The translations under genes and the position numbers were made by a program. This document shows positions 1 to 8,591 of a DNA stretch of 64,000 nucleotides, one piece after another. Position 1 is the first letter of the stretch. Each line of letters opens with the position of its first letter. A model generated the notes under the pieces. The model had not been told where the DNA came from. It made no database searches and saw only the letters and a list, made by a program, of their open reading frames with translations. The DNA comes from Streptomyces sp. NBC_00414 (GTDB lineage Bacteria > Actinomycetota > Actinomycetes > Streptomycetales > Streptomycetaceae): NCBI RefSeq assembly GCF_036038375.1, contig NZ_CP107935.1, positions 4,092,001-4,156,000 on the forward strand. Reading direction: 5' to 3'.

Positions 1-300
1 ACGGACGCGATGCGCCGGCTGCGCGAACAGCCGCCCACGCACCTCGCGGGCCTGTCCGTCACCAGGGCCGAGGACCTCACCCTGGGCACGGACGCGCTCC
101 CGCCCACGGACGGCCTGCGCTACACGCTGGACGGCGCCCGCGTCATCGTCCGGCCCAGCGGTACGGAGCCGAAGCTGAAGTGCTACCTGGAGGTCGTGGT
201 GCCGGTGGACACCCATGACGGCCTCCCGGCGGCGCGCGCGAAGGCGGCGGAGCTGCTGTCGGCGGTCAAGCGGGACCTGTCGGCGGCGGCCGGCATCTGA
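1..300 (+). CDS. phospho-sugar mutase (PMM/PGM family), C-terminal part
   Basis: This is the 3' end of a gene entering from the left edge; the frame is open from base 1 to TGA at 298-300. The visible 99 residues carry the domain-4 phosphate-binding loop RPSGTEPKLKCYLEV, typical of the phosphoglucomutase/phosphomannomutase superfamily, which moves phosphate between C1 and C6 (or C5) of sugars. The active-site serine and metal loops lie outside the window, so substrate cannot be read. Because deoC and the nucleoside genes are close, phosphopentomutase activity is possible but is inference. A strong hairpin follows the stop. Confidence 0.88.
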   Translation, partial: TDAMRRLREQPPTHLAGLSVTRAEDLTLGTDALPPTDGLRYTLDGARVIVRPSGTEPKLKCYLEVVVPVDTHDGLPAARAKAAELLSAVKRDLSAAAGI

Positions 301-305
301 ACCGC

Positions 306-349
306 CTGACGGACCGGGGGCGGCGGTGCCGTCGCCCCCGGTCCGTCAG
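306..349. terminator. perfect 17-bp inverted repeat, bidirectional terminator
   Basis: Bases 306-322 (CTGACGGACCGGGGGCG) are perfectly complementary to 333-349 around a 10-base loop. The hairpin sits between the convergent mutase and metalloprotease genes and overlaps the protease stop. There is no T tract, as is common for Streptomyces terminators. Confidence 0.75.
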
Positions 350-1224
350 AGGCCGTACCGGCTCTTCAGGTGGCGCCAGAAGTCGCGGAGCATCCATTTG
401 TCGAACTCCGTGATGTAGGTGGCGCTGCCCGCGTTCATGAGGAAGCAGCACTGGCCCGTCGGCGTCCAGTCGTAGAAGTCGTCGAGGCCGAAGGTGTGGC
501 CGACCTCGTGCAGGTAGATGTGGATGTCCTCCTGGGCCAGCGCGCCCGTGAAGTACTCCTGGCCGACCCGCTGGCCCCAGTCCCCGCCGGCGCCGCCGCC
601 GAAGCCCTTGGTCAGCCAGAGGGACTGGTCGTAGTGGCGGGCCGCGCCGCCGGGGCACTTCGAGTAGTCGCCGTCCTGGTGGAAGAACCGGCCGCAGTCG
701 GGCGCGCACTGCGGGGCGCCCCCGCTGTCGAGGTTTCCGGCGTAGACGTCGACGGAGTTGTCGGTCCACTGGAGCGTGGAGCGGTTCTTGACCGCCCAGC
801 CGACGATGTTGACCGGCACGCTGGTGTAGGGCCAGGCGTTGTGGCCCGTGCCGTTGTCCAGCATGGCCGCCGTCCACTTGCCGAACTGCTTCTTCAGCGC
901 GGTGTGGATCCGGTCCCGCAACGCCGTACTGACCGGGGCGTCGGACTCCCAGCGGACGCAGTAGTTGATGCTTCCCCGGTTGGCCATGACCTGGTCCCAG
1001 CCGTAGTTGCGGAAGCCGTAGAGGTCCGGGTAGGTCGACGAGACGTGGTTCCAGACCTCGTCGAGCGGCTGCACCAGGTTCGCGGGCGGGTTCCACTGGT
1101 CGGCCGCCTGCGCCGCCGGGGCCGCCGGTGTGAGGGGCGAGGCGGCAAGCGCGACCAGCGCGGCGAGGACGGTGACCAGACGTGCCAGATGTCGGCCCGG
1201 ACGGTTTCCCAGATGTCTGCGCAC
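346..1224 (-). CDS. secreted zinc metalloprotease-like protein
   Basis: The 292-residue product begins with an arginine-rich segment and a hydrophobic signal peptide ending near AAQA, so it is probably exported. The C-terminal half holds HEVGHTFGLDDFYDW, a metzincin-like HExxHxxGxxD zinc motif with a following aspartate, and a later Met in CCFLMN that could be the Met-turn. Several cysteines fit an extracellular protein. GTG at 1224 is chosen because AAGGGAG lies at good distance upstream and the frame before it lacks signal-peptide character. Substrate is unknown; such proteins are sometimes annotated only as secreted or cellulose-binding proteins. Confidence 0.85.
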   Translation of the reverse strand: MRRHLGNRPGRHLARLVTVLAALVALAASPLTPAAPAAQAADQWNPPANLVQPLDEVWNHVSSTYPDLYGFRNYGWDQVMANRGSINYCVRWESDAPVSTALRDRIHTALKKQFGKWTAAMLDNGTGHNAWPYTSVPVNIVGWAVKNRSTLQWTDNSVDVYAGNLDSGGAPQCAPDCGRFFHQDGDYSKCPGGAARHYDQSLWLTKGFGGGAGGDWGQRVGQEYFTGALAQEDIHIYLHEVGHTFGLDDFYDWTPTGQCCFLMNAGSATYITEFDKWMLRDFWRHLKSRYGL

Positions 1225-1312
1225 GGTGAACTCCCTTGGTGGGGGACGGGATTTCACCCCTGGGTCGCCACCGGCGCCCCTGCGGTTGCCCACCGTGCCC
1301 GCCGCGTTCCGC

Positions 1313-2983
1313 TCAGCCCCACACCACCAGCACCGCCGCCCACAGCAGAGCCAGCACGACGGCCAACGGCCACAGCGGACGGCCGCGTTCGGGGGCGGTG
1401 CTCTCGCCGGTGGGACGCAGCGCCGGGTCCTTGCGCATGGCCGACAGTTCGGCGGCCAGCGCGTCGTACGGATGGACCAGTCCGCGTCGCCGCTCGAACC
1501 ACGCCCAGCGCGGCGCCGCGACCGACCAGCCGTCGTCCCGCCAGCGGAGCTTCAGCTCGAAGGACCGGCGGCGTACGGAGCGGAAGTCGTCCCAGGGGAC
1601 GTGCCGGGGGCCGCGCAGCCCGGTGACCCACAGGCCGGAGCGGTCCGCCGTGATGCGCCAGGCGAGTTTCACGGGGACGCGGACGGCTCCGTAGAGACCG
1701 AGTGCGGCGGCCAGGCCGAGCTTCCAGGAGGGCAGGTCGGCCTCGGTGAACCCGGCCCAGGTGAGCCAGACGCCCCACTGCACCAGCAGCGCGGCGGCCA
1801 CCCAGTCCAGCCAGCCCGCACGCCAGCGGCGCACCGGGGTGGGGACGCGGTCCACGACCGACTCCCTCGCCTGTTCCTCCAGTTGGCGGTTCTGCTGCTC
1901 GCGGGCCTTCTCCCTGGCGACCCGCCGTGCACCGGCGCTCGGCGACAAGGGGCGGACCGGTCCCGCCGACCACTCCGTCAGCGGCGGCTGGTCGGGGTCC
2001 TCGTCGGCGCTGAGGACCACGACCTCGGCGCCGTCGAAGGGGGCGCCGAAGAGGACGGCCTCGCGGACCGGCCCGGGGAGGTCGTCGTCCACCGCGTCGA
2101 GGAGCCGTTCCAGTTCCTCGGCGTCGGCATCGGCGGAGTCCGGCTCACCGTCCTCGTCCTCATCGTCGTCGTCCTCTTCCGATTCACCGTCGTACGAGGT
2201 CAGTTCGACCGTGAACAGCGGCCGTACCGCCGCCAGGTCGTCCGCCGCGTACACCTCCGTGGTGCCCTGCGCGTCGTCGCGTACGAGAACGCGCAGTACG
2301 GGTGCGGGGGCGCGGCGCAGCGCGACGGCCCGGTGGCGGCCGAGCCACGCCGAGACCAGGGCGGTCATGCCGAGCCCCGCCAGGTAGAAGGCCATGACCC
2401 AGGAGCCGCGCTGGTCGTCGGCCGTACCCCACAGACCCGCGGTGGCGCCGGTGAGCAGACCGACACCGAGGACCACGAGGCCGAGCGGGAGCAGGAAGCG
2501 CCCGCGCCGCACGGTGGCGTCGGCGTCCGGGACCTGTGCCGTGCCGTCCCCGGCGGCCTCCAGGGCCTGTTCCAGCTGGGCGCCGCGGGCCCGCAGGCGG
2601 ACGGCGACGGCGGCCCAGGAGGCCACCACCACGAGCGCTCCGACGGCCGTGACGCCCCAGGGCATGGACGGCGCCTGTACCGCGAGTCCCAGGAGCAGCG
2701 CGGGCGCCCCGGCCCAGACCAGTTCGGGCCGCGCGAGCACCCACAGGACGTAGACCGCGAAGCCCGCCGCGACGAAGGGCCACAGTCCGCCGAGCATCGC
2801 GGCCCAGGCGCCCGCGCAGAGCGCGAGGGTGGTCACGGCGCCCGCGATCGACCTGCGGACCCGCAGGAACGTCCAGCGCGGCGGCAGCACGGCCGACCAG
2901 CCGGCCGCCCGCCCGGCCGTCCAGTCCCGGCAGTCGTCGGGTATCGCGGCCGCGGGCAGTCTCAGCGGCTCGTCGTACGACAC
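1313..2983 (-). CDS. multi-pass membrane protein with PH-like domain
   Basis: The product (about 556 residues) has paired hydrophobic segments near its start, a second membrane pair in the middle and a third pair before a C-terminal PH-like part (motif GLRGPRHVPWDDFRSVRR). A very acidic stretch near residue 270 (EESEEDDDDEDEDGEPDSAD) links two halves. This resembles actinobacterial PH-domain membrane proteins of unknown role. GTG at 2983 is preferred over an ATG at 3034 because the protein then starts at SYDEPLRLPAAA, like related proteins; this is not certain. It lies downstream of another PH-domain gene on the same strand. Confidence 0.78.
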   Translation of the reverse strand: MSYDEPLRLPAAAIPDDCRDWTAGRAAGWSAVLPPRWTFLRVRRSIAGAVTTLALCAGAWAAMLGGLWPFVAAGFAVYVLWVLARPELVWAGAPALLLGLAVQAPSMPWGVTAVGALVVVASWAAVAVRLRARGAQLEQALEAAGDGTAQVPDADATVRRGRFLLPLGLVVLGVGLLTGATAGLWGTADDQRGSWVMAFYLAGLGMTALVSAWLGRHRAVALRRAPAPVLRVLVRDDAQGTTEVYAADDLAAVRPLFTVELTSYDGESEEDDDDEDEDGEPDSADADAEELERLLDAVDDDLPGPVREAVLFGAPFDGAEVVVLSADEDPDQPPLTEWSAGPVRPLSPSAGARRVAREKAREQQNRQLEEQARESVVDRVPTPVRRWRAGWLDWVAAALLVQWGVWLTWAGFTEADLPSWKLGLAAALGLYGAVRVPVKLAWRITADRSGLWVTGLRGPRHVPWDDFRSVRRRSFELKLRWRDDGWSVAAPRWAWFERRRGLVHPYDALAAELSAMRKDPALRPTGESTAPERGRPLWPLAVVLALLWAAVLVVWG

Positions 2984-3220
2984 ATGCACTCCTGGATCGC
3001 GTGGGAACGCCGGTACCGACACCGGCGCGGGCACCGGTGGTGACAGTAGCGACCGGAACGACCCGCTCAGGCCGGCGGACGCCCCGGCCCCCGATGCGGG
3101 TGCCGCCCTCTCGTACGGGCCGGCGTGGCCATCGCCTCAAGTCGGGCCCGCTTCAAGCGCGGCGTCCGACCGCGGCGGGCGCCGGGCGGCGGTTCCTTCC
3201 GCGCGGGGTGGAGCGGGTGT

Positions 3221-3880
3221 TCAGCCCGTCGCCAGCAGGATCGCGAGCAGGATCGCGCCGGCCGCCGCGGGGGCCACGATCTCGTAGGCCCACCGCACCG
3301 ACACGTCGCCCTGGGCCTGCGGGTCCTTGGCCCGGGCCTCCGCCAGTTCCCGCAGTTCGTCGATGATCTGGTCGCCCTGGGCGCGGACGGGTCCGGTGGC
3401 CACCGGGGTGGTGTGCGGGGACTGTCCGCGGCGGCCGAGGGCGCCGCCGGTGTCTCCACGGGCCTCCTTGCGAGCGGCCCTGTTGCGGGCGCGCAGGGAG
3501 ACCGGCACGGCCCACACCTGGTACTTGGTGCCGGCCTTGTCGAGCACCTCGTTCGAGTAGCCGGACCGGAAGGTCTCGACCGTTCCCCAGGGCAGCATGA
3601 TCACCCGGAAGGGGTTACGGATACGCATCCGTCGCTCGTTCGCGTACACCGCCGGGCGCAGGGTGAAGGCGGCGACCAGCGGCACCACCAGCAGCAGTGC
3701 GGCCAGGGCCACCCACGGGGTCCGGCCCTCGCCCGTGACCAGCGCGTCGATGCCGAGCCAGCCCGCGATCGCGAGCAGGAGTACGCCGCCCGCGACGCCG
3801 GAGGGGGACCGGTAGACGCGGTCCTTGAACTGGGGTTCCGGGGTTTCCGGTGCGGAGGGCTGGTGGTCCGGGGTCGTCAT
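3221..3880 (-). CDS. small PH-domain membrane protein
   Basis: The 219-residue protein starts with a Pro/Gln-rich cytosolic leader, then two transmembrane helices (about residues 28-70), a bacterial PH-like domain with the motif NPFRVIMLPWGTVETFRSGYS, a charged region and a last transmembrane helix at the C terminus. The ATG at 3880 is the first start after the upstream GC-rich non-coding region and gives a complete domain. Function is unknown; the neighbouring gene has the same domain type, so the two may form one membrane complex. Confidence 0.82.
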   Translation of the reverse strand: MTTPDHQPSAPETPEPQFKDRVYRSPSGVAGGVLLLAIAGWLGIDALVTGEGRTPWVALAALLLVVPLVAAFTLRPAVYANERRMRIRNPFRVIMLPWGTVETFRSGYSNEVLDKAGTKYQVWAVPVSLRARNRAARKEARGDTGGALGRRGQSPHTTPVATGPVRAQGDQIIDELRELAEARAKDPQAQGDVSVRWAYEIVAPAAAGAILLAILLATG

Positions 3881-4471
3881 GCTGCCGATTCTGCCTGACC
3901 GCGTCCGCGGGGTCGCTCCGCGGGGGAGGGGGGCGCCGTTTGTTGCTGCGGGCCCCCGGCGGAGCCCGCCACCCAATTCCCCACGCCCCTCCCGGGCCCC
4001 GACCCGTGCGGCCGTCGCCGGCCGCGGGCCCGGCACGGGTCACCCGCGCCATCCCCCGCACCTCTGACGGGGACTCCTGAGCGAGCGCCGTCATCACCTG
4101 CGAGCCCGGCGGGGGCCAAGCGCGCCGTTCCCGCGCCCCTGACCGGGCTGCCCCGCATGGGCGGCGTCGTCGGCTGCGGGTGTGCGGGGGTTGCTCGCGC
4201 AGTTCCCCGCGCCCCCTGATGGGGCATCCCCGGGCCGGGGCCCCGTCAGGGGCGCGGGGAACTGCGCGGCCAGCACCCACCGGACCCGCGGACAAGCACG
4301 CCCTCACCCCCACCCCGCCAGGGGCGCGGGGAACTGCGCGCTCAGCCCCCACCGGACCCGCGGACAAGCACGCCCCCCGACCTCCCACCCCATGAGGAGC
4401 GGCGCGGCCAGCCCCCACCGGGCCCGCGGACGAGCACGCCGCTCCACCCCCGCCCCGGGCAGGGGGCCCGC
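3881..4471. repeat. gene-free stretch filled with GCGCGGGGAACTGCGCG repeats
   Basis: No credible gene lies here. The stretch carries several copies in both directions of a palindromic element with core GGCGCGGGGAACTGCGCG followed by CAGCCCCCACCGG-CCCGC; the clearest are near 4191-4220 (reverse), 4245-4292 and 4318-4370, with degraded copies near 4118-4145 and 4395-4435. The same element recurs near 9250, 25530, 34810, 35000, 35140 and 39045, always between genes. Confidence 0.75.
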
Positions 4472-4497
4472 AGTGGGCCGCCCGCAAGCGGCCCACT
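4472..4497. terminator. 10-bp hairpin upstream of deoC
   Basis: AGTGGGCCGC (4472-4481) pairs perfectly with 4488-4497. It may shield the deoC promoter from upstream read-through. It has no T tract. Confidence 0.45.
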
Positions 4498-4524
4498 ACA
4501 CGCCCACCCAGGGGTGTACAGCCG

Positions 4525-4536
4525 CTACGCGCGTAG
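4525..4536 (+). promoter_or_regulatory. deoC operator CTACGCGCGTAG with overlapping -10
   Basis: This perfect 12-bp palindrome also occurs before add and the nucleoside ABC operon and, with two mismatches, before both bmp genes. The TAGATA overlapping its right edge (4534-4539) is a fair -10 box and would put transcription start only a few bases before the deoC start, suggesting a leaderless or nearly leaderless message. A repressor bound here would block the polymerase directly. Confidence 0.7.
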
Positions 4537-4549
4537 ATATGCTCGTCTG

Positions 4550-5515
4550 GTGACCATGCCCACCACCACACCCCCCGCAGCCCACGCCCTCACGGACGTG
4601 ACCGCGTCAGACAGCGCACTGCGCCGCTTCCTTCACGGGCTGCCCGGCGTCGACACGGTCGGCCTGGAGGCGCGCGCCGCCTCGCTGGGTACCCGTTCCA
4701 TCAAGACGACGGCGAAGGCGTACGCCATCGACCTCGCCATCTCGATGGTCGACCTGACGACGCTGGAAGGCGCGGACACCCCCGGCAAGGTCCGGGCGCT
4801 CGGCGCCAAGGCAGTCCACCCGGACCCCACGGACCGCACCGCCCCGACGACCGCCGCCGTCTGCGTCTACCCCGACATGGTGACCGCCGCCAAGGAGGCC
4901 GTCGCCGGCTCCGGCGTACTGGTCGCCTCCGTCGCGACCGCCTTCCCCGCAGGCCGCGCCGCGCTCGACGTGAAGCTGGCCGACGTGCGGGACGCCGTCG
5001 CCGCGGGTGCCGACGAGATCGACATGGTCATCGACCGCGGCGCGTTCCTGTCGGGCAGGTACCTGAAGGTGTACGACGAGATCGTCGCCGTGAAGGAGGC
5101 CTCGGGCGCCGCACGCCTGAAGGTCATCTTCGAGACCGGCGAGCTGTCGACGTACGACAACATCCGGCGCGCGAGCTGGCTCGGCATGCTGGCGGGCGCG
5201 GACTTCATCAAGACCTCGACGGGCAAGGTCGCCGTCAACGCGACGCCCGCGAACACCCTGCTGATGCTGGAGGCCGTCCGCGACTTCCGCGCGCAGACCG
5301 GGATCCAGGTAGGTGTGAAGCCCGCCGGCGGCATCCGCACCACGAAGGACGCCGTCAAGTTCCTGGTGCTGGTCAAGGAGACCGCGGGCGAGGACTGGCT
5401 GGACAACCACTGGTTCCGCTTCGGCGCGTCCTCCCTGCTGAACGACCTGCTGATGCAGCGCCAGAAACTGGCCACCGGCCGCTACTCCGGCCCCGACTAC
5501 GTGACGGTGGACTGA
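4550..5515 (+). CDS. deoC: deoxyribose-phosphate aldolase
   Basis: DeoC splits 2-deoxyribose 5-phosphate into acetaldehyde and glyceraldehyde 3-phosphate in deoxynucleoside catabolism. The protein (about 321 residues) is a class I TIM-barrel aldolase; the Schiff-base lysine lies in DFIKTSTGK and the second catalytic lysine in VGVKPAGGIRT, with the acidic residues of DEIDMVIDRG in place. GTG at 4550 is taken because the -10 box leaves almost no leader and no Shine-Dalgarno is visible; ATG at 4556 is the alternative. An N-terminal extension of about 60 residues is normal for the longer DeoC subgroup. It is followed 6 bp later by an aldehyde dehydrogenase gene. Confidence 0.95.
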   Translation: MTMPTTTPPAAHALTDVTASDSALRRFLHGLPGVDTVGLEARAASLGTRSIKTTAKAYAIDLAISMVDLTTLEGADTPGKVRALGAKAVHPDPTDRTAPTTAAVCVYPDMVTAAKEAVAGSGVLVASVATAFPAGRAALDVKLADVRDAVAAGADEIDMVIDRGAFLSGRYLKVYDEIVAVKEASGAARLKVIFETGELSTYDNIRRASWLGMLAGADFIKTSTGKVAVNATPANTLLMLEAVRDFRAQTGIQVGVKPAGGIRTTKDAVKFLVLVKETAGEDWLDNHWFRFGASSLLNDLLMQRQKLATGRYSGPDYVTVD

Positions 5516-5521
5516 TCCATC

Positions 5522-6958
5522 ATGGCTTCCGCATTCGAATACGCACCGGCGCCCGAGTCCCGCTCCGTCGTCGACATCGCCCCTTCCTACGGCCTGTTCA
5601 TCGACGGTGAGTTCACCGAGGCGGCCGAGGGCAAGGTCTTCAAGACCGTCAGCCCGAGCACCGAGGAAGTCCTCTCCGAGGTCGCCCGGGCCGGTGAGGC
5701 GGACGTCGACCGTGCCGTCAGGGCCGCCCGCGGGGCCTTCGGGAAGTGGTCCGCGCTGCCCGGCTCCGAGCGCGCCAAGTACCTCTTCCGCATCGCCCGG
5801 ATCATCCAGGAACGCAGCCGCGAACTGGCCGTCCTGGAGACCCTGGACAACGGAAAGCCCATCAAGGAGACGAGGGACGCCGACCTCCCCCTGGTGGCCG
5901 CGCACTTCTTCTACTACGCGGGCTGGGCCGACAAGCTCGAACACGCCGGCTTCGGCACGGCCCCCCGCCCCCTCGGCGTCGCCGGTCAGGTCATCCCCTG
6001 GAACTTCCCGCTCCTGATGCTCGCGTGGAAGATCGCCCCGGCGCTCGCCACGGGCAACACGGTGGTGCTGAAGCCCGCCGAGACGACCCCCCTGTCCGCC
6101 CTGTTCTTCGCGGACATCTGCCGCCAGGCGGGGCTGCCCAAGGGCGTCGTCAACATCCTTCCCGGTTACGGCGACGCGGGCGCGGCCCTCGTCGAGCACC
6201 CGGACGTGAACAAGGTGGCCTTCACCGGCTCCACCGCCGTGGGCAAGGCCATCGCCCGCCAGGTGGCGGGCACGAAGAAGAAGGTCACGCTCGAACTGGG
6301 CGGCAAGGGTGCGAACATCGTCTTCGACGACGCGCCCATCGACCAGGCCGTCGAGGGCATCGTCACGGGCATCTTCTTCAACCAGGGCCAGGTCTGCTGC
6401 GCGGGCTCGCGGCTGCTGGTCCAGGAGTCGATCCACGACGAACTGCTCGACTCCCTGAAGCGCAGGCTCTCGACGCTGCGCCTGGGCGACCCGCTCGACA
6501 AGAACACCGACATCGGCGCGATCAACTCCGCCGAGCAGCTCGCGCGGATCTCCTCGCTCGTCGAGCAGGGCGAGGCCGAGGGCGCCGAGCGCTGGTCCCC
6601 CGCCTGTGAACTGCCGTCCGCCGGTTACTGGTTCGCCCCGACGCTCTTCACGAACGTCACCCAGGCGCACACCGTCGCCCGCGACGAGATCTTCGGCCCG
6701 GTCCTGTCCGTCCTCACCTTCCGCACCCCGGACGAGGCGGTCGCGAAGGCCAACAACAGCCAGTACGGCCTCTCGGCGGGCATCTGGACCGAGAAGGGCT
6801 CCCGGATCCTGGCGGTCGCGAGCAAGCTGCGCGCGGGCGTCATCTGGTCCAACACGTTCAACAAGTTCGATCCGACCTCGCCGTTCGGCGGCTACAAGGA
6901 GTCGGGCTACGGCCGCGAGGGCGGTCGCCACGGCCTGGAGGCGTACCTCGATGTCTGA
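5522..6958 (+). CDS. NAD(P)-dependent aldehyde dehydrogenase
   Basis: The 478-residue protein has the full aldehyde dehydrogenase fold: NAD-binding stretch GVAGQVIPWNFP, the catalytic glutamate in LELGGKGANIVFDDA and the catalytic cysteine in FFNQGQVCCAGSRL, plus the EIFGPVLSV motif. It starts 6 bp after deoC and overlaps the next gene by 8 bp, so the three form an operon. Because DeoC releases acetaldehyde, oxidation of acetaldehyde to acetate is the most economical role, but substrate range cannot be read from sequence. Confidence 0.93.
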   Translation: MASAFEYAPAPESRSVVDIAPSYGLFIDGEFTEAAEGKVFKTVSPSTEEVLSEVARAGEADVDRAVRAARGAFGKWSALPGSERAKYLFRIARIIQERSRELAVLETLDNGKPIKETRDADLPLVAAHFFYYAGWADKLEHAGFGTAPRPLGVAGQVIPWNFPLLMLAWKIAPALATGNTVVLKPAETTPLSALFFADICRQAGLPKGVVNILPGYGDAGAALVEHPDVNKVAFTGSTAVGKAIARQVAGTKKKVTLELGGKGANIVFDDAPIDQAVEGIVTGIFFNQGQVCCAGSRLLVQESIHDELLDSLKRRLSTLRLGDPLDKNTDIGAINSAEQLARISSLVEQGEAEGAERWSPACELPSAGYWFAPTLFTNVTQAHTVARDEIFGPVLSVLTFRTPDEAVAKANNSQYGLSAGIWTEKGSRILAVASKLRAGVIWSNTFNKFDPTSPFGGYKESGYGREGGRHGLEAYLDV

Positions 6959-7940
6959 CAAGCCGAAGAACACCAAGAACACCAAGAACACCGAGAAGGC
7001 CGCCCAGACCGAGAAGAACGGGCAGGCCGAGAAGAACGGGCAGGCCGGACAGGCCGAGGCGCAGCGCCTGAGCGTCTTCAAGACCTACAAGCTGTACGTC
7101 GGCGGGAAGTTCCCGCGTTCCGAGAGCGGCCGGGTGTACGAGGTGACTGATCCCAAGGGCAGGTGGCTTGCCAACGCGCCCAGGTCGAGCCGCAAGGACG
7201 CCCGTGACGCGGCCGTCGCGGCCCGCAAGGCGTTCGGCGGCTGGTCCGGCGCGACCGCGTACAACCGCGGCCAGATCCTCTACCGCGTCGCGGAGATGCT
7301 GGAGGGCCGCAGGGACCAGTTCGTACGGGAGGTCGCGGAGGCGGAGGGCCTGTCGAAGTCCCGGGCCGCCGTCCAGGTGGACGCGGCGATCGACCGCTGG
7401 GTCTGGTACGCGGGCTGGACCGACAAGATCGCCCAGGTGGTCGGCGGCGGGAACCCGGTGGCGGGCCCGTTCTTCAACCTCTCGTCCCCCGAGCCGACGG
7501 GTGTGGTGACGGTCCTGGCCCCCCAGGAGTCGTCGTTCCTCGGTCTGGTCTCGGTACTCGCCCCGGTGATCGCGACCGGCAACACGGCGATCGTGATCGC
7601 GAGCGAGAAGTCCCCGCTCCCCGCCCTGTCACTGGGCGAGGTGCTCGCGACCTCGGACGTCCCGGGCGGTGTGGTCAACATCCTCTCCGGCGGTACGGCG
7701 GAGATCGCGGCCCCGCTCGCGGCCCACCAGGACGTCAACGCGATCGACCTCGCCGGCGCCGACGAGGCACTCGCGAAGGAACTGGAGATCGCGGCGGCCG
7801 ACAATCTCAAGCGCGTCGTCCGTCCACAGCCTGTGGATTACTTCGGCACGCCCGGCATCGAGCGCCTCACGGCCTTCCTTGAGACGAAGACCGTCTGGCA
7901 CCCGACGGGCGCGCTGGGCGCGTCCGGCTCGTCGTACTAG
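6951..7940 (+). CDS. shortened aldehyde dehydrogenase-like protein lacking the catalytic half
   Basis: At 329 residues this is much shorter than a normal enzyme (about 480). The first 40 residues are low-complexity Lys/Asn/Thr/Glu/Gln repeats (NTKNTKNTEK, EKNGQAEKNGQ). The rest aligns with the N-terminal cofactor domain (YVGGKFPRSESGRVYEV, VTVLAPQESSFLGLVSVL, GVVNILSGG), but the catalytic LELGGK and GQxC segments are missing; the protein then closes with an ALDH-like tail. ATG at 6951 overlaps the upstream stop. It may be a regulatory or structural partner of the complete enzyme. The frame is intact, so it is not called a pseudogene. Confidence 0.85.
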   Translation: MSDKPKNTKNTKNTEKAAQTEKNGQAEKNGQAGQAEAQRLSVFKTYKLYVGGKFPRSESGRVYEVTDPKGRWLANAPRSSRKDARDAAVAARKAFGGWSGATAYNRGQILYRVAEMLEGRRDQFVREVAEAEGLSKSRAAVQVDAAIDRWVWYAGWTDKIAQVVGGGNPVAGPFFNLSSPEPTGVVTVLAPQESSFLGLVSVLAPVIATGNTAIVIASEKSPLPALSLGEVLATSDVPGGVVNILSGGTAEIAAPLAAHQDVNAIDLAGADEALAKELEIAAADNLKRVVRPQPVDYFGTPGIERLTAFLETKTVWHPTGALGASGSSY

Positions 7941-7988
7941 GCCGCGACAGGACGTAGCTGTCACAGCGGGGCGGGCCCACCAGAGCGG

Positions 7989-8030
7989 GAGAGCCGCGCT
8001 TCCCCACCGTCCGGGGGAGGCGCGGCTCTC
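7989..8030. terminator. long hairpin between convergent genes
   Basis: GAGAGCCGCGCTTCCCC (7989-8005) pairs with 8014-8030 with a single G-T wobble, then TCTCTC follows. It separates the dehydrogenase operon from the convergent secreted-protein gene. Confidence 0.78.
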
Positions 8031-8059
8031 TCTCGCGTCGCCCGGCGGCTCCGTACGGT

Positions 8060-8464
8060 TCAGCTGCTCAGCAGCGTCGTCACCTGGCCCACCACCGGCA
8101 CGGCACCCAGCGACTGGGCCTGCGCGACCGGCGCCGTCAGCATGGTCGTCGCCATCGGCGGGAAGTCGGCGATCTGGGTGCCGAGCCCGTTGTCGAGCGG
8201 GTCGACGCCCGTGCCCGCCAGCGGGTTGGGCTTGAGTCCCGCGACCGGTCCGGTCACGTACCCGACGGTCCCGGTCAGCGCCTGGAGTCCGGCCTGCGGG
8301 TCGATGTTGCCCAGCGAGGTCGGGCGGGTGCGGATCACGTCCACCACGGGGTCGGTGTCCGCGACGGCCGCGGTCGCACCGGCACCGACCGCGATCCCCG
8401 CGGTCGTGAGGGCCAGCAACGCGCGCCGGGCGGTCGGGTTCTGGTAGGCCGAGTGTCGTGCCAT
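8060..8464 (-). CDS. small secreted protein of unknown function
   Basis: The 134-residue product starts MARHSAYQNPTARRALLALTTAG and has a signal peptide ending near ATAAVADT. The mature part is rich in Gly, Pro, Leu and Thr with motifs like GLQALTGTVGYVTGPVAG and no known catalytic residues. A Shine-Dalgarno AGAAGGTGG sits upstream of the ATG. Composition resembles the small secreted protein at 14736-15086. No function can be assigned. Confidence 0.75.
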   Translation of the reverse strand: MARHSAYQNPTARRALLALTTAGIAVGAGATAAVADTDPVVDVIRTRPTSLGNIDPQAGLQALTGTVGYVTGPVAGLKPNPLAGTGVDPLDNGLGTQIADFPPMATTMLTAPVAQAQSLGAVPVVGQVTTLLSS

Positions 8465-8591
8465 GACTGCTGCCACCTTCTGCTGCGTAAAGTAATCAGG
8501 TCGACACGTAGGGTAGTTGAGGGGTGACGTGCACTCCAAAGACGACCCGCGGGCTCGGCCGGGAGCGGATGATGCCGCACACTGGTGTCTC

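Noticed and set aside
1130..3043. Long plus-strand frame opposite the PH-domain membrane protein
   Set aside because: Composition is Arg/Gly/Pro-rich with no domain, while the minus strand shows clear membrane helices and a PH-like motif.
4607..7081. An 824-codon open frame on the minus strand across deoC and the aldehyde dehydrogenases
   Set aside because: It is rich in Arg, Gly and Asp/Val, has no domain, and lies antisense to well-supported enzymes; long antisense frames are normal at this GC content.
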